Positions 43,194-55,414 of a stretch of DNA of 64,000 nt are shown one piece after another. This stretch comes from Coriolopsis trogii (Eukaryota; Basidiomycota; Agaricomycetes; Polyporales; Polyporaceae). The stretch is taken from assembly GCA_020543525.1 (NCBI GenBank), contig JAHYIO010000033.1, positions 1,860,001 through 1,924,000 of the forward strand, read 5' to 3'. The notes under the pieces were generated by a model, which saw nothing but the letters and a program-made list of their open reading frames with translations, made no database searches and was not told where the DNA came from. The position numbers were made by a program, and so were the translations under genes. Position 1 is the first letter of the stretch. Every line of letters begins with the position of its first letter.

Positions 43194-45835
43194 TCATTCC
43201 ACCGGCATACTATCCAAGATTTCCAGCAGAGAAGACCAGTTGGTCAGTGCCGCGTCTGAAAACTCGTGTTCTTCTTTGGCGAAGGCCTGCACAGCCTGCG
43301 TAAGGAGCGTATTCTCCCTGTTGTGCAGCACAACACGCAATTCGTGCCACATACTGCGACAATAACGTGTTTAGAGCTTTCGCGGTCGCTCACCCTCAAG
43401 TTGAGACTCACCAAGCCCGAATGAACACGCGCCGGCTGAGAGCAGCTGCGATTGCTGCCTGATCCTTCTCGATCATTACGGCGACCTTGTCTGCCTCCTG
43501 TTCCCAGTTGTCTTTCTGAGCTTGTCGGATGGTCTCCAGTTTGCGCGAATTGGTATCAACGCGCTTGCGAAGACGGTCAACTTGGTCTGGGGAGAGCCTG
43601 TCATGTCGGATAAAGAGGTCCCGCATGGCAACATAGAGGTCTCGCTGGGCCTGAAGACACTCGTTAGCTCACTGACATGAACCAGTGTCGAGAGAACGCA
43701 CCTTCAAAGCCTCCAGGGTCGAGTACAGCATTGTTCGCGACTAGCATGCAAAGCGTGAGCTCTATGCTATGCACGCTGAGCTTCAAACGATACTCACGCG
43801 ATGTTCGAGCGCGTCCGCATGCCTCTGGGTGTGCGCCGAGACATGCACAAGCCCCTGCCTCACGCCCGCGCAGAGCTCACAGTCCTCGCCTCGCCAGCAA
43901 CGCTCGTTGACTTCAACAAGGCTTTTGACGGTGTTGGTCAGACGCGATAGGTCCGCCTGTCCATCGACCACCGTCCGGCGAGAGGCGGCAGTGAGTCCAG
44001 AAAAGATCGAGGACGTAGTAGACACGTCCGTGTCGCGATCAATGGATCCAGATGCAGAGGATGGCGCGGACGCGGACGATGAAGACGCATTGGAGGACCC
44101 AGGCGAGAGCGCGGAGAACGCAGGCAGGGGCAAGGGCAGGTGAGCGGGCAGGAAGCTTGGCCTTAGGACAGGAGTAAGCCGTACCGCTGCTGCCTCTCGA
44201 CGCCTCACGATGCGCTCCGTGAGCAGGCAAATGCGTTGCCAGTGCTCGATGAGGAAGCCGATCTTCCCTCGTACGACACTGACATACGACACGATAAGTG
44301 AGGAGTGATTGTAGGATAATTCTCGGGAACGCACGCAAGCTTGTCTTCTAGGTCGCTCGGTATGGTCATTTCTTCGATGCGATCAACTCGCTTGCTCGCA
44401 GATTCCTCTTCATAGGAGATTACAGAGTGTTTCCGCCACTCTTCCAGTGATGGTTCCGTGAGGAATGACTGCAGAACTGCATCGTCCTTGATGACTGGAT
44501 GATTACTGAGAGAAACTATCAATCTAACTCGTCTTCACAATGATCACAACGACTCACACCACAAAGTTGATAAAACGAGCGAGACCCCGCCTGTGAGGGA
44601 GAGGTTGTATCAGACGTTGCATCCCTACATTTCCGTACCCTCACATACCTCCGCTGTTCGAGAAACCCCTCATCCGCTAATGAATCATGTGAGGTTCGGG
44701 TTGAATGGGTGACTAGGAATGACACTCACGACCTATCCGTTTGGGTGGGAGTGCAGGCAAAAGCCGGAAAGGATAACGCTTGACCAACACATCCCACAAG
44801 AAGACGAACTCTGAGTAACGTCGAGGGACAGGCGCACCGCGCTGGTGGACACCAAGATGAGTTGGGAGTCAAGATGTGGACACCAAACGACACGCACATC
44901 ACTTGATATCTCATATACGAGGTACCTGTTGAGGATGAAACCCTGTTGTCCCAGGACGTTCACAAAAACCGTCTCTTGTTTCTTCCACCATTCGCGTGGT
45001 AAGCCTGTCCCAGATATACTTGAAGGAGCACCATTGGTGGCCGAATCAAATGCAGGCGCCTTGGGTGCTGCATGAGCTGCAGGTACGGTGAACTTGGAGT
45101 TCCAAGGATCTTCAGTAGAATACCCGCGTGTAGGGGGAGGGGGCATTGCCATGATATCACGGAAAGTTGAGGTCGACGGGGGCAATTGACGGAGGTCAAG
45201 GGTGGGTTCGGGAAGAGCATTCTCTTGAGCAAGGGCTGCTACGCGTTCTACGCTGACATCTGGTAGTAGCATAAGTCAAGTATACAGGCCGGGAGGCAGA
45301 TAAGCCACATACCTTTGCCCGCTTGCGCTAGCGCTGCGAGCGCCAGGGCTACAAAGAACTCCAGGCGGGAAACTCGGGGTTTTGAGCTGACAAGGCTGAC
45401 AATCTACGATATGCGCTCCTTCAGCATACAGGGATGTAAGATCAATGTTGAACGGACCTTGTCAATCGTCGATGCAGGTAGCCCAGAAGTGCCGAGAACC
45501 CTGGATAGTGCATTTACGGACGTCTCGCCCGTGAGGGTGGGGTCGACGGCAGCGAACGCTCGGTCGTAGTTCAAAGGGATAGTGGCATCCCCTACGTTGT
45601 CACGTTAGGTACACACCTGCCCGCATATAAAGATGAACTCACCGAGCACAGCACTGAATCCTGTCGAGGATCCTGTAAAAGATGGTATAGCCGGAGGAGC
45701 TGGGCTTGGTGAATTGCTCCATGGATCGAGGCCGTCATCGTAGACGGAGCTGATGAGAGGATTCTCTGTAACAAAGCTAGCGCCGAATTGAGATGAGCTT
45801 CCGTATGCCTGTACAGGCCGGGGTGCGTTAAACAT
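43194..45835 (-). CDS. MVP1: Sorting nexin Mvp1 (SNX8-like, PX-BAR)
   Basis: Mvp1 is an endosomal sorting nexin acting in vacuolar protein sorting. The start [20 protein letters not shown] lies at 45835. Next come [14 protein letters not shown], then a small EF/EH-like helical part ([20 protein letters not shown], then [18 protein letters not shown]). The linker [12 protein letters not shown] and the PX domain follow: [33 protein letters not shown], a spliced [20 protein letters not shown] and [12 protein letters not shown], then DEGFLEQRR and [20 protein letters not shown]. The BAR-like region contains [40 protein letters not shown] and [20 protein letters not shown], ending [12 protein letters not shown]. 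About eleven short introns are needed. The family assignment rests on RRYSEF and the PALPPKR motif. Confidence 0.88.
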
Positions 45836-46071
45836 GGCGAGTATCCGTGGAACAAGGCCAGGGAGCGAGAATAGTTGACAAGGTCTTCGTCGCGTGAGGA
45901 ATACAGGAGAGATGGTACAGCGGTTGTAGAGCGATCGTAGTAGGGCGGCAGAGCGCAGCTGAGAGCTGTGGCCCGAGACTGGTCGCAGTCGCAAGCCTCG
46001 TCCGAGTCGGCGGAAGAGGCGTCAACGACGTCAACCACGCAGCGCAGACGGACTCCGTCCGCGTACTGATC

Positions 46072-46077
46072 ACGCGT
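46072..46077. promoter_or_regulatory. MCB box 1 (ACGCGT)
   Basis: A perfect palindromic MCB 195-190 nt before the MBP1 start, in the context GATCACGCGTGAC. Confidence 0.6.
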
Positions 46078-46094
46078 GACTGTGACTGGCACAG

Positions 46095-46100
46095 ACGCGT
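46095..46100. promoter_or_regulatory. MCB box 2 (ACGCGT)
   Basis: A second perfect MCB, 23 nt from the first (about two helical turns), in the context CAGACGCGTGTCAC. Confidence 0.6.
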
Positions 46101-46266
46101 GTCACAGAACGCGCTGATGGCAGTCACGCGCTCTGAGACGCGGGGGCGCCAGATTGGAGCTCCGACGACACGCCTCTGAGCGCGTCTCGGCGCGTCGTGA
46201 GAGCGCCTCCCTCCGCCGAGTCCTCCCTCCCCTTTCCTCCCGTTCCCCGCAAGCCCCGTCGCGGTC

Positions 46267-49200
46267 ATGCAGTCTGCACCAAGACCCCCCGCTCAACAGC
46301 AGCCGCCAGTGAAGATCTACAATGCCGTTTATTCCTCCGTCCAGGTCTGTCTCCCGCTTCCACTGTGTGCATACGGTATCTCATACAGCCACGGACGCGT
46401 CCAGGTCTACGAATGCATGGTCCGCGGCATCGCTGTCATGCGACGACGCGCCGACTCCTATGTAAATGCGACTCAGATTCTCAAGGTTGCCGGAGTAGAC
46501 AAAGGTCGACGCACCAAGATCTTGGAGAAGGAAATCCTCCCCGGGAAACACGAGATCGTTCAGGGAGGCTATGGGAAGTATCAGGGCACTTGGTGAGTGT
46601 CTCTATGTGTCAATCCATCGCGATGCAATACATCTATCGCTCCCGCCCAATACGCGGTTGGAATGGCATCATGGCAAGGGCGCCTCCGTGACAGTGGCGG
46701 ACTGTGCGGGTGATATAGATCGATATGTGCGGCATGTCCGAAGTTGTTGTTGTAGCCTGATGCCTCTTTGACGAACCTGGCGGGGTACACTCATGGCCCG
46801 GGGCCGGTCATGATGCGCATGTGTACAGGCATGTCCAGGATGTTCGGCTAGGATCTGCTCGTGCAGTCAAGAGCCTGTCTTACTGCTCTGGACGTACTCA
46901 AACATCCGAACAACGGGAGAACGGACTAGTTTACAATATACCCGCGGATTATATACCTAAATGGAGTGAGAGAATGAGACACGCAAGACTTCTGCCCCAT
47001 CCTCGTCTGATAGATACTCGGTCGGTACGTCGTGCTGACTTTCGCGCTATAGGATACCTCTCGAACGCGGCAGAGACATTGCTCTTCAGTATGGCGTTGC
47101 ACCACTTCTCGCGCCCTTGTTTGACTTTGTTCCCAACGCGAATCCCATGGGAGGTCTGCCAGCATCCCTCACTAATGTGCCTGGTGAGCCCTGTATCTCC
47201 TGTTCCCAGCTACTCCGAAGGCTTACTACGCGAATGTCGCATCCTTCTCTAGGCCTTGCGCCTCCACCTATCATGCCTGGCTCTGCTTTACGTTTGCTTA
47301 ATCAAGGGCGTGCCCAAGGATTGTTCACGCCATCTACGTCCAGTATGTCCGATATCCATACTCTCTTGAGTGCATCATGGGGCCCACGTCCTGCAGGTGG
47401 ATATCCCCCTGGGTTCCCACCCATCGGTCCCGTTTCACCTACCCCTCCACCTCTCGTACAACCGTCGCTCAAACGCTCTCATTCTCAATTAGACATGGAT
47501 ACGCATCTCCTATCGGCCGGCTCATCGTCACATACGGCGCCTCCAGCTTTGGCCGCATCACCCGATATCCAAATGCTAGATAGGTCCCGACCTAGCTCAA
47601 CTGTTTCACAAGCAGACGGTGAGCCGTCACCCAACAAACGTGCCCGAACCGAGCCCCCCATTCTACCAGATGTCGCCGGCCGAGCATCTCCCGCAGTTGC
47701 CGGTATACAACCTCATGCAAGCATGCCTCCTCCATCTGTCACCGGGGCCCAATCAACTTTGGGGATGAATGGCGTATCAAGACCTTCGAGTTCACAGACC
47801 ATTATGTCTAACGGCAAGACAGCCGAAGGAAAGTCGGATACACAACAATATGCCATCCGGTTTGCTTCGAAACCCTCAATCCCTCGTACGATGGACCACA
47901 ACGCTCCCGCACGCGATCCCCGGAGAACCGCTATCGTGCAAGCGATATGTGCTCGAGATGATCCCCAGCATGTCCTCGAAATGATACGCGAGGTTCCGCC
48001 GGACATACCTGCCCTTGCCTCAGACGTCGACCTGGTCTTGGACGAACAAGGTCATACTGCACTTCATATAGCCGCAAGCACTGCGCGCCACAAGACGGTC
48101 GAGGCACTTGTCGCTGCCGGTGCGGACGTGCATCGCGGGAACTTCAATGGAGAAACACCCCTCATACGCGCTTGCCTGGCAACCCACTGTTTCGATACCC
48201 AGAGTTTCCCTACTCTCCTCGGTCATCTCCACCCTAGTATACGCACTCTCGATACCGCTCGGAGGAGCGTCTTTCACCACATCGTTGCTACCGCGGGCGT
48301 AAGAGGACGCGCAGTCTCGGCACGATATTACCTCGATCAGGTCAACCTTTGGATCGTGAACCATGAACGCGCGGACTTCCGGTCTATCATTGACATCCAG
48401 GACGAGCATGGAGACACAGCGCTCAATATCGCAGCCCGGGTCGGGAACCGTAGTCTGGTCAGAGTGTTGTTAGATGCTGGTGCGAACAAGCTGCTCGCCA
48501 ATAAGCTCGGACTAAGACCGGGCGACTTTGGCGTCGAGCCTGAGGTAGGCTGGTGTTACTCCCTGTTACTTAGCATTTAGCTGACGACGATCAGGAGCTT
48601 GGGAGCAGTGCACGGTCAGAGGACATTCTCTCGTCATTACGATCGGTGCCCTCAGTTCCAATGCAAAAGAGCCAAGATGTAATCGCCGGTGAGCGTCTCG
48701 TATAATCTACGCTGTTACATGCGGTCTCAGATATCACAGACATCACCACCATGATTCAGGGCCTGGGGAACGACTTCTCTGCCGAGGTGAAGTCGAAACA
48801 AGACGCGTTGGATGTGACCCAAGTCCACCTACGGGCCGCAACGCGCGAGCTGTCGGAACAACGCCGCCAGATCCAACAGTGGCAAACGCGCTGTGGTGAA
48901 CTCGACCAGGCCGGCCAGCGCGTACGGAATCTGCAGAGGGCTTTGGCGGACGAAGACGACTTCGATTGGACAGGGCGCTCTGAGCTCGATGGCTCCGATG
49001 CCGGAGCGACCGCTGGGCCCGCGTTCCAGCGTCGAGGTCAGGACTCGGGCATGACCGGGGTCGGTGGCGATGGCGACATGCCTGCCAACCTGGAGGTGGA
49101 CCCTACAATACCCCTTGGCGACACGGCTGCTACTCTCGTCAGGCTAAGACGGCTCAAGCTGTGGCACACCCGCGTGGAGCAACTCATGGAGACGCGCATG

Positions 49201-49551
49201 CGCTCGCTACAGGGCGCGAGTGCCGAGAAGGAGTTCCAGTGCAAGAAGATCGTCGCGATCTGTACAGGCGTGTCGGTCGACAAGGTCGAGGAGGTGAGTG
49301 CGCCGTTCGGCGGGCTGTGCGTACCCGTGTGAACGCGCCCTGTTATTGGAGTTGTACGGTGGCTGAGCGTGTTTCTTGGTATATTGCAGCTGCTCGAGGG
49401 ATTGGTTGTGGCGATGGAGAGCGAGTCGCAGGTCATCGATATCGGCCGGGTGTCCGGCTTCATGCAGAAGGTGTGTGTCTGTGTTCACATACCGCGAGGA
49501 CGGAGCTTGACCGCGCATACGCATTTATAGGTCCGAAATGGGGTGATATAG
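46267..49551 (+). CDS. MBP1: APSES/ankyrin transcription factor Mbp1-like (MBF DNA-binding subunit)
   Basis: This is the DNA-binding subunit of the G1/S factor MBF, which reads ACGCGT boxes. The N-terminus holds the KilA-N/APSES domain across three exons: [74 protein letters not shown], and [20 protein letters not shown]. Then comes a long Ser/Pro-rich linker with a KRSHSQLD and a [10 protein letters not shown] basic motif (possible nuclear signals). Two ankyrin blocks follow ([20 protein letters not shown] and [20 protein letters not shown]) with intervening repeats. A coiled coil ([20 protein letters not shown]) and a C-terminal heterodimerisation-like region end at VRNGVI with TAG at 49549-49551. 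This layout is that of Mbp1/Res rather than Swi6, because the DNA-binding domain is present. Confidence 0.92.
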
Positions 49552-50394
49552 CGATAATACACTTAGGGAAACGAGGAGTGTATGTGGTAGGCCTCGTTCT
49601 ATGCGCATTAGGCTCCTTAGTGGTGATATTATTTACTTTACCTCAGCACTGTACTACTATGCAAGGTCTCCATTTATTCGTATATGCATTGTTCTTTTGT
49701 GATGTAAGACTACAGGGGGAAGAGCGTGTGTTCCTAGCGGTCTGTGAGCCAAGGAAGCCGAATTTGGTCAGTACCCACGACAAGGTCACTACAAGACGCA
49801 TATGCCGGCGGAGATCGGTATAGATGATTCACGTCTGTCTCTTGTCTTGGGGATTGAACCTACGACCAAATGGAGGCGTCGTGGCTGTGGAAGCCATGGC
49901 ACGTATACATCGAAGCAAACACCCACAATATAAAGGGTCCCACATGCAGGTCCCATATATCTGCAGGCCATCCTAAGAGTCGTTCGACGCGTCGGAAAAT
50001 TTGTGCGAGTGCACCCTGCCAGAGCTTCCTGGACAAGAGCGGGGATATGCATTCACCATAATAGTGAGGCATGGCAATGGTCCGTACAGGTCAAATAGAC
50101 TCCAGAATTAGCCGAAGCAGACCACAATACGGAGTTGTCTCTGTAGAGGAAGCTTGCACTGGGTGCCATGTCTTCTTTGACTGACAAGGTCTGCTGGTCG
50201 TATACCGCTAGATAAAGTACCGAGTGCGAAGACTTCTTCCCTGGTCGAATTTGGTTGGTGAATGAATGAGTGCATTTGTGTCGGAATCTGAAGTCTGTGA
50301 ATGCATTGACCATCACCCGCACATGCAGGCCCCGACGCACACAATAGCACATACACTGTACAGCAAGCTCAACGAACGTACACGCGCAACGTGA
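49552..50394. other. Convergent intergenic region, MBP1 / PRP4
   Basis: This is the 3' flank of two convergent genes. A segment near 49850 resembles a tRNA T-arm on the minus strand but no cloverleaf forms. No gene is seen. Confidence 0.42.
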
Positions 50395-52359
50395 TCATAA
50401 TCCTCCGGGAGTGAAAATCTGGAAGTTCCGGTTATATGTCCCCGAAGCGAGCATCTTGCCGTCGCGAGACAGGTCGACCGACATGACCTTGCCGCCATCA
50501 GTCGGCAGGGTGCGAAGCAGTTGCCAGTCGTCTGCGCTCCAGAGCTTCACCAATCCATCATAACCGCCGCTCACAAAGTACAAGCCCGAGCGGTACCGCC
50601 ACTCTTCGAGAGCCTTGCCAGAATCGGTGGAGGCATCGTCGATGCCATTCATGGGGACGTCCTGGGAGAACGCGGGCGGAAGCTCGTCTCCGTAGTAGAA
50701 GCGAACGTCCGAGACGTTGGAGAGATGCGCAGGAATTGTGTAGACTGCCTTGAGAGAGCGCATGTCCCATATACGGATGGTGTCGTCGCCAGACCCGGTA
50801 GCAATTTGGTACCTGCAGAACAAGTCTTTTTACAAGTTGCGCGTGCTTTCGACAGAAGCATGTACGAACCCGTTTGGAGAGAAGGCGATTCCGAAGATGG
50901 CCTGCACATGACCGTCCAAAACCATAGCAGTCCTGCCTGTACGCAGATCCCACACTCGTCCGATAGCGTCCAAACCCCTAATATTCGCCTGTCAGCATGT
51001 GCCATCAATGTTGAGCGGGTAACAGAGCTAACCCAGATGCGCAAAGCGCGCCATCGTTTTGGAATTCAACGGAGAAGACTTCCTTCGAGTGCCCTTCTTG
51101 CAACAGAAGCTCCTTGTGGGTTGGAACATCCCATAGTCTCCACGTCGTATCAAAGCTAGCGCTGGCAACATAATTCCCAGACGGATGGAATGCAACTCTC
51201 GCTATGCGATCTGCATGACCTTTCATGGTCGCAATAGGGGTCTCACTGGGCGAGTACCGGGTCAGTTGCTGAGGGTAAGACACGGTCCTGATGTGACGAA
51301 CCTATTCAAAGACCAAAGATTCACCGTCATGTCGGCTGCTCCACTGACCATATTGACGGCATCTTCACTTTGGGTCAACGTGGCTTGAGGATGCCACGCG
51401 ACACCTCCTACACGGTCAGTATGCCCTAGAGAGGAAACCTGATATGAGCACAAACAATTATGAGAAGATCGGAGGACGCACCCCGGTATGTCCTTACAGG
51501 TGTACAATCGGGCATGTTCCATAGCTTCACATTACCCGCCCAACTGCCAGTAGCTAGATACCTGCTGTTGGGGGAGAATCTGACGAGCGAGACCGGCCTC
51601 TCATCACCAATTTGAGACCCCAAGTTAGCAAAACTCTGAGGCAACATTAGGGGGCTGTGACCGAGAGTATCAAGTAGCGGGCTTGCCTTGACGTCTGCAA
51701 ACACTTTCTTGCGGATGTCCAAAATCCGTCCGAGAGGCAGCTTGCTATCTATTCGTTGCTGCGCAACTCGTTTTTGAGCTCTACACGAGAACGGGAAGAA
51801 GAGGGGAACACAGTAAGCACCTATTGGTCGCAATCCACCTATGGAAACCCAACCTGGGAAGCGAGTATTCCGCGAGTGATCTTCGTGCCTCCAAGAGCTC
51901 TAGGGAACCTGGAGAATAGAATTCTTCCTCCTATACGAACGCGATTGGCACATGGTGGCTACTTCATCTGAGAGGCAACGCACCTCTTCCTCGCTCTCTT
52001 CCGACGACGTTTCTTCATCGACTTGCATGGCATCGTCCCCCCGCGCGGCATTGATTTGAGAGAGAACATATATAAGACGTTCTCGACGGTCTGGTGGCTG
52101 TCACCAATTCATTTCCGTGAGGAACAGTAGCCACCATTACATGATGATTGTTACTCACCCGTTCACCGAATAGTGTTATGGGTTCGCCAATTTCGCGTAA
52201 ACGCGCCTTGACCTTGTTGTCGTCGGTGGGGACGGCGAGATTGCGCGCCTTCTTCTTACGTTCGAGCTCGTCGAGAATGACCTGGTTTTCTAGACGCGCT
52301 CTCTCTGAACCAAGAAAGTTGCCATCGTCCATAAGCGTGTCGAATGTCAGCTCAGCCAT
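50395..52359 (-). CDS. PRP4: U4/U6 snRNP protein Prp4 (WD40 splicing factor)
   Basis: Prp4 is part of the U4/U6 di-snRNP in the spliceosome. The start [17 protein letters not shown] is at 52359. The N-terminal PRP4/SFM motif is assembled from two exons: [20 protein letters not shown] then [20 protein letters not shown]. An acidic [11 protein letters not shown] stretch follows. Six to seven WD40 repeats come next. They include [20 protein letters not shown], the [13 protein letters not shown] block, [40 protein letters not shown], a [20 protein letters not shown] repeat, and [20 protein letters not shown]. It ends [17 protein letters not shown] with TGA at 50395-50397. An acidic insertion in the sixth repeat ([15 protein letters not shown]) is a loop, not a new domain. 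The gene is divergent from PMT4 with about 185 nt between starts. Confidence 0.91.
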
Positions 52360-52544
52360 GGTGGAGGAGAGACAGAGGTCGGAAGCGCCAATGCGTGCAT
52401 TGAGCGCCCATGGACCGAGTTGGACTGCGGGCGCCTGTCACGTCGACGTGCGAGTGCCACCGCAGGCGGGTTGGACACGCTTCACTCTCCCAGACTTGAC
52501 CCTCTTCTCCCATCTCCCCCTCCCTCCCCTTTCACGCTCTTGAT

Positions 52545-55414
52545 ATGTCGGGCGGCGGCCCCAGCCGACTCCGCAACAGAAAGCCTCAAAGCGAGGTTCA
52601 CCGCGAGTTCTCGCCAGACGGTGACGAAGATGACTTGCATTTAGATGTTCAGAACCCGGTGCGTGACACGTATCCCATGTTCACCGCTCGATCGCGACTC
52701 ACATTGTTATAGCGCAACCGCAGCTATGTCGAGAAGCTGTTCGAAACTGAGCAGGTAAACATTGCAGTGCTCGTGACGCTAACAGCACTTGCTTTTGCCC
52801 TGCGGTTCTACAAAATCAACCATCCGGACGAAGTCGTGTATGTGCTCTGCCTATATGCATGCTATCTTATGTCTGAATGCGTGCGACGTGTCTTAGCTTC
52901 GATGAAGTCCACTTTGGCAAGTTCGCGTCGTACTACATCCTCAGACAATACTACTTCGACGTCCACCCTCCCTTCGCGAAGCTCCTCTTCGGTCTCGCCG
53001 GTTGGTTCGTTGGCTATGACGGCAGTTTCGGTTTCGAAAACATTGGTGATAGCTACACCGAAGCCCATGTTCCATACGTCGGCATGCGCGCACTCCCCGC
53101 AATCTTTGGCAGTCTCACCGTTCCCGTTGTGTACGCAATCATGAAGGAGTGTGGGTTCTCTACCATTGTCGCGGCTTTCTCGGCGACCATCGTGTTGTTC
53201 GGTATGTCCTCAGTTCGCCTGCACTTCCCATCTTCTTGCTCATTGTCTTGGCATATTCAACTATCAGACAATGCTCATATCACTCAGGACCGTCTCATCC
53301 TCCTCGACGCTACTCTGATCTTCTTCATGTCCTTGACAATGTACTCGTACATTCGGTGGAAGAAGCTCCGTTATCGGTATGTTATTATGCCGATCACATA
53401 TGTGACATCTGATGTTGACTTTGACCAGGGATTTCTCGTTCGACTGGTGGCTCTGGATACTTGCCTGTGGGACATTTATGGCTCTCACGTGGGCGTCCAA
53501 AGTGAACGGTATCCTGACCGTTGTCGCTATTGGTATTGCCGTCATTATCGATCTTTGGGATATTTTGGACATTAAGAAGGGCCACAGCATGGTACGTTTG
53601 TCTTGTCACTGCACGAATGTAGTCATTGACTCTCTCGTAGGAATATTTCTGGAGGCATTTCGCTGCAAGAGCCGTTGCGTTCATCGCGCTTCCTCTATTC
53701 TTGTACCTTTCGATATTCTACATTCATCTCTCCATCTTGACAAACTCCGGACCCGGCGATACCTTCATGTCACCTGCGTTCCAGGAGACTTTGAGGGGCA
53801 ACGAACTGTTACTCAACAGCCAAGGTATGAGGTGTTATGTAGTTTCAATGGATCGTTCGTGCTCAAGGAATACGCAGAGCTTCGCTACTTCGACACTATC
53901 ACGATGAGGCACAAGGATACTAGAGTATTCTTGCATTCGCATCCGGACCGCTACCCTTTGAAGTATGAGGATGGTCGTATTAGCAGTCAAGGTAATTGTA
54001 TTGGTTCTTGACAGTATGGACACCTGCTCATGCACTTCCTCAGGTCAACAGGTCACTGGCTACGGTCACGACGACACGAACAACTATTGGCAAATCATTC
54101 CCACCAAGGCTTTGCCGGAGACCGGTCGAGGCCGCATTGTACGCCACGACGATGTCATTCAGCTGCTACACGTCAACACGCAGACTGTTCTTATGACCCA
54201 CGACGTCGCATCGCCGCTCATGCCCACCAATGAGGAGTTCACGACATGGCCCAAGGACGATCTTTCGCGCTACAACGATACTCTCTTCCAAATTCGTCTA
54301 GTGGATGGTGCTGAGGGTGATACGTGGAAGAGCAAGTCGGGTCATTTCCGTCTGATTCACGTAGCAACCAAGGTCGCAATGTGGACGCACCCGAAACAAC
54401 TTCCCGACTGGGCGTACAAACAGCAGGAAATCAACGGTAACAAGAATGTCAATGACAAGACCGCTGTTTGGTTCGTTGACCAAATAGTCGCGGACGAGAG
54501 TAAGTCGATATACATACTCAGCGCACTCTGTCGAAACCAACGCGGATCATAACTATAGCTGGCGAAGACATGAAGGAACGAACGGTTGATCTGCCACCTA
54601 AAGAGCCGAAGCACATGAACTTCTTCAAAAAGTTTATCGAACTTCAAATCCTCATGTTGCAACACAACGCGGGCTTGACCGCATCGCACCCATACGCCAG
54701 CGGTCCCATCAACTGGCCGTTCCTCATCAGCGGTATCAGCTTCTGGACCAAGTCGGATGGCCAGAAACAGATCTACCTCATCGGCAACCTTGTCGGTTGG
54801 TGGACGTGCGTTATTGGTATCTCGCTCTACACCGGAATTATGTTGGCGGACTTGATTGCTCGCCGTCGTGATATTGAACCTCTCACCGAACGTTAGTTGA
54901 TGCTTCCTGTCTTTGATTCCGACCGTTGCTGACGCTGGTTTTAGCCGTCCGTCACCGCCTGGTGAACTCCACTGGCTTCTTCGTCCTCTTCTGGGCCGTC
55001 CATTACTTCCCGTTCTTCCTGATGAGCCGACAGCTCTTTATCCACCACTATCTGCCGTCTCACCTAGTCTCTGCGATGATCGCCGGCTCCGTCCTGTCGT
55101 TCGCGTTGTCGGAGACCATCAACTATCCTATTTCGGTGTGGGGACCCCGCCTTCGCGCGACCAAGAAGCCGACATATGCAGACTTGGGCATGCGGGGGCC
55201 GATCACTGTTGGTGTCTTTGCGCTCATCATGTTCATCATGTTCGTCTACATGGCGCCATTGACTTATGGCACGCCCGGGTGAGTGAATAGCTGTCTTCTG
55301 CACGATGCTGCAGCTAACCCTTCTCCCAGTATGGACGGACATACCGTCAACGCTCACCGTCTGTTGTCGAGTTGGACCTTGCACTTTGCTGCGAAGGGTA
55401 CGGATTTGCCATGA
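52545..55414 (+). CDS. PMT4: Protein O-mannosyltransferase, Pmt4 subfamily
   Basis: Pmt4 transfers mannose from dolichol-phosphate-mannose to Ser/Thr of secretory proteins in the ER. The start MSGGGPSRLRNRKPQSEVHR is cytosolic and basic. The first helix is VNIAVLVTLTALAFALRFY, followed by HPDEVV and the catalytic FDEVHFGKFASYYILRQYYF with DVHPPFAKLLFGLAGW. Further helices follow, then the lumenal MIR part with YGHDDTNNYWQIIP, IVRHDDVIQLLHVNTQTVLM and FRLIHVATKVAMWTHP. The C-terminal half has PINWPFLISGISFWTKSDGQ, IYLIGNLVGWWTCVIGISLY, and YFPFFLMSRQLFIHHYLPSH. The end is VNAHRLLSSWTLHFAAKG. The FDEVHFGKFAS and DVHPPFAKLL blocks fit the Pmt4 rather than the Pmt2 subfamily. About nine introns are needed. 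The stop is TGA at 55412-55414. Confidence 0.92.

Larger units (their letters stand above)
45836..46266. promoter_or_regulatory. Divergent promoter MVP1 / MBP1 with MCB boxes
   Basis: It is 431 nt between two divergent starts. The half nearest MBP1 is strikingly rich in CGCG. Two perfect MluI cell-cycle boxes (ACGCGT) sit at 46072-46077 and 46095-46100, in near-repeats GATCACGCGTGAC and CAGACGCGTGTCAC. Near-matches follow at about 46126 (ACGCGC) and 46138 (ACGCGG), with further GCGCG cores near 46175-46195. ACGCGT is the known site of Mbp1-type (MBF) factors. The downstream gene encodes such a factor. Confidence 0.65.

Noticed and set aside
49840..49880. tRNA T-arm-like sequence on the minus strand
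   Set aside because: The T stem does not pair and no acceptor, D or anticodon stems can be formed.
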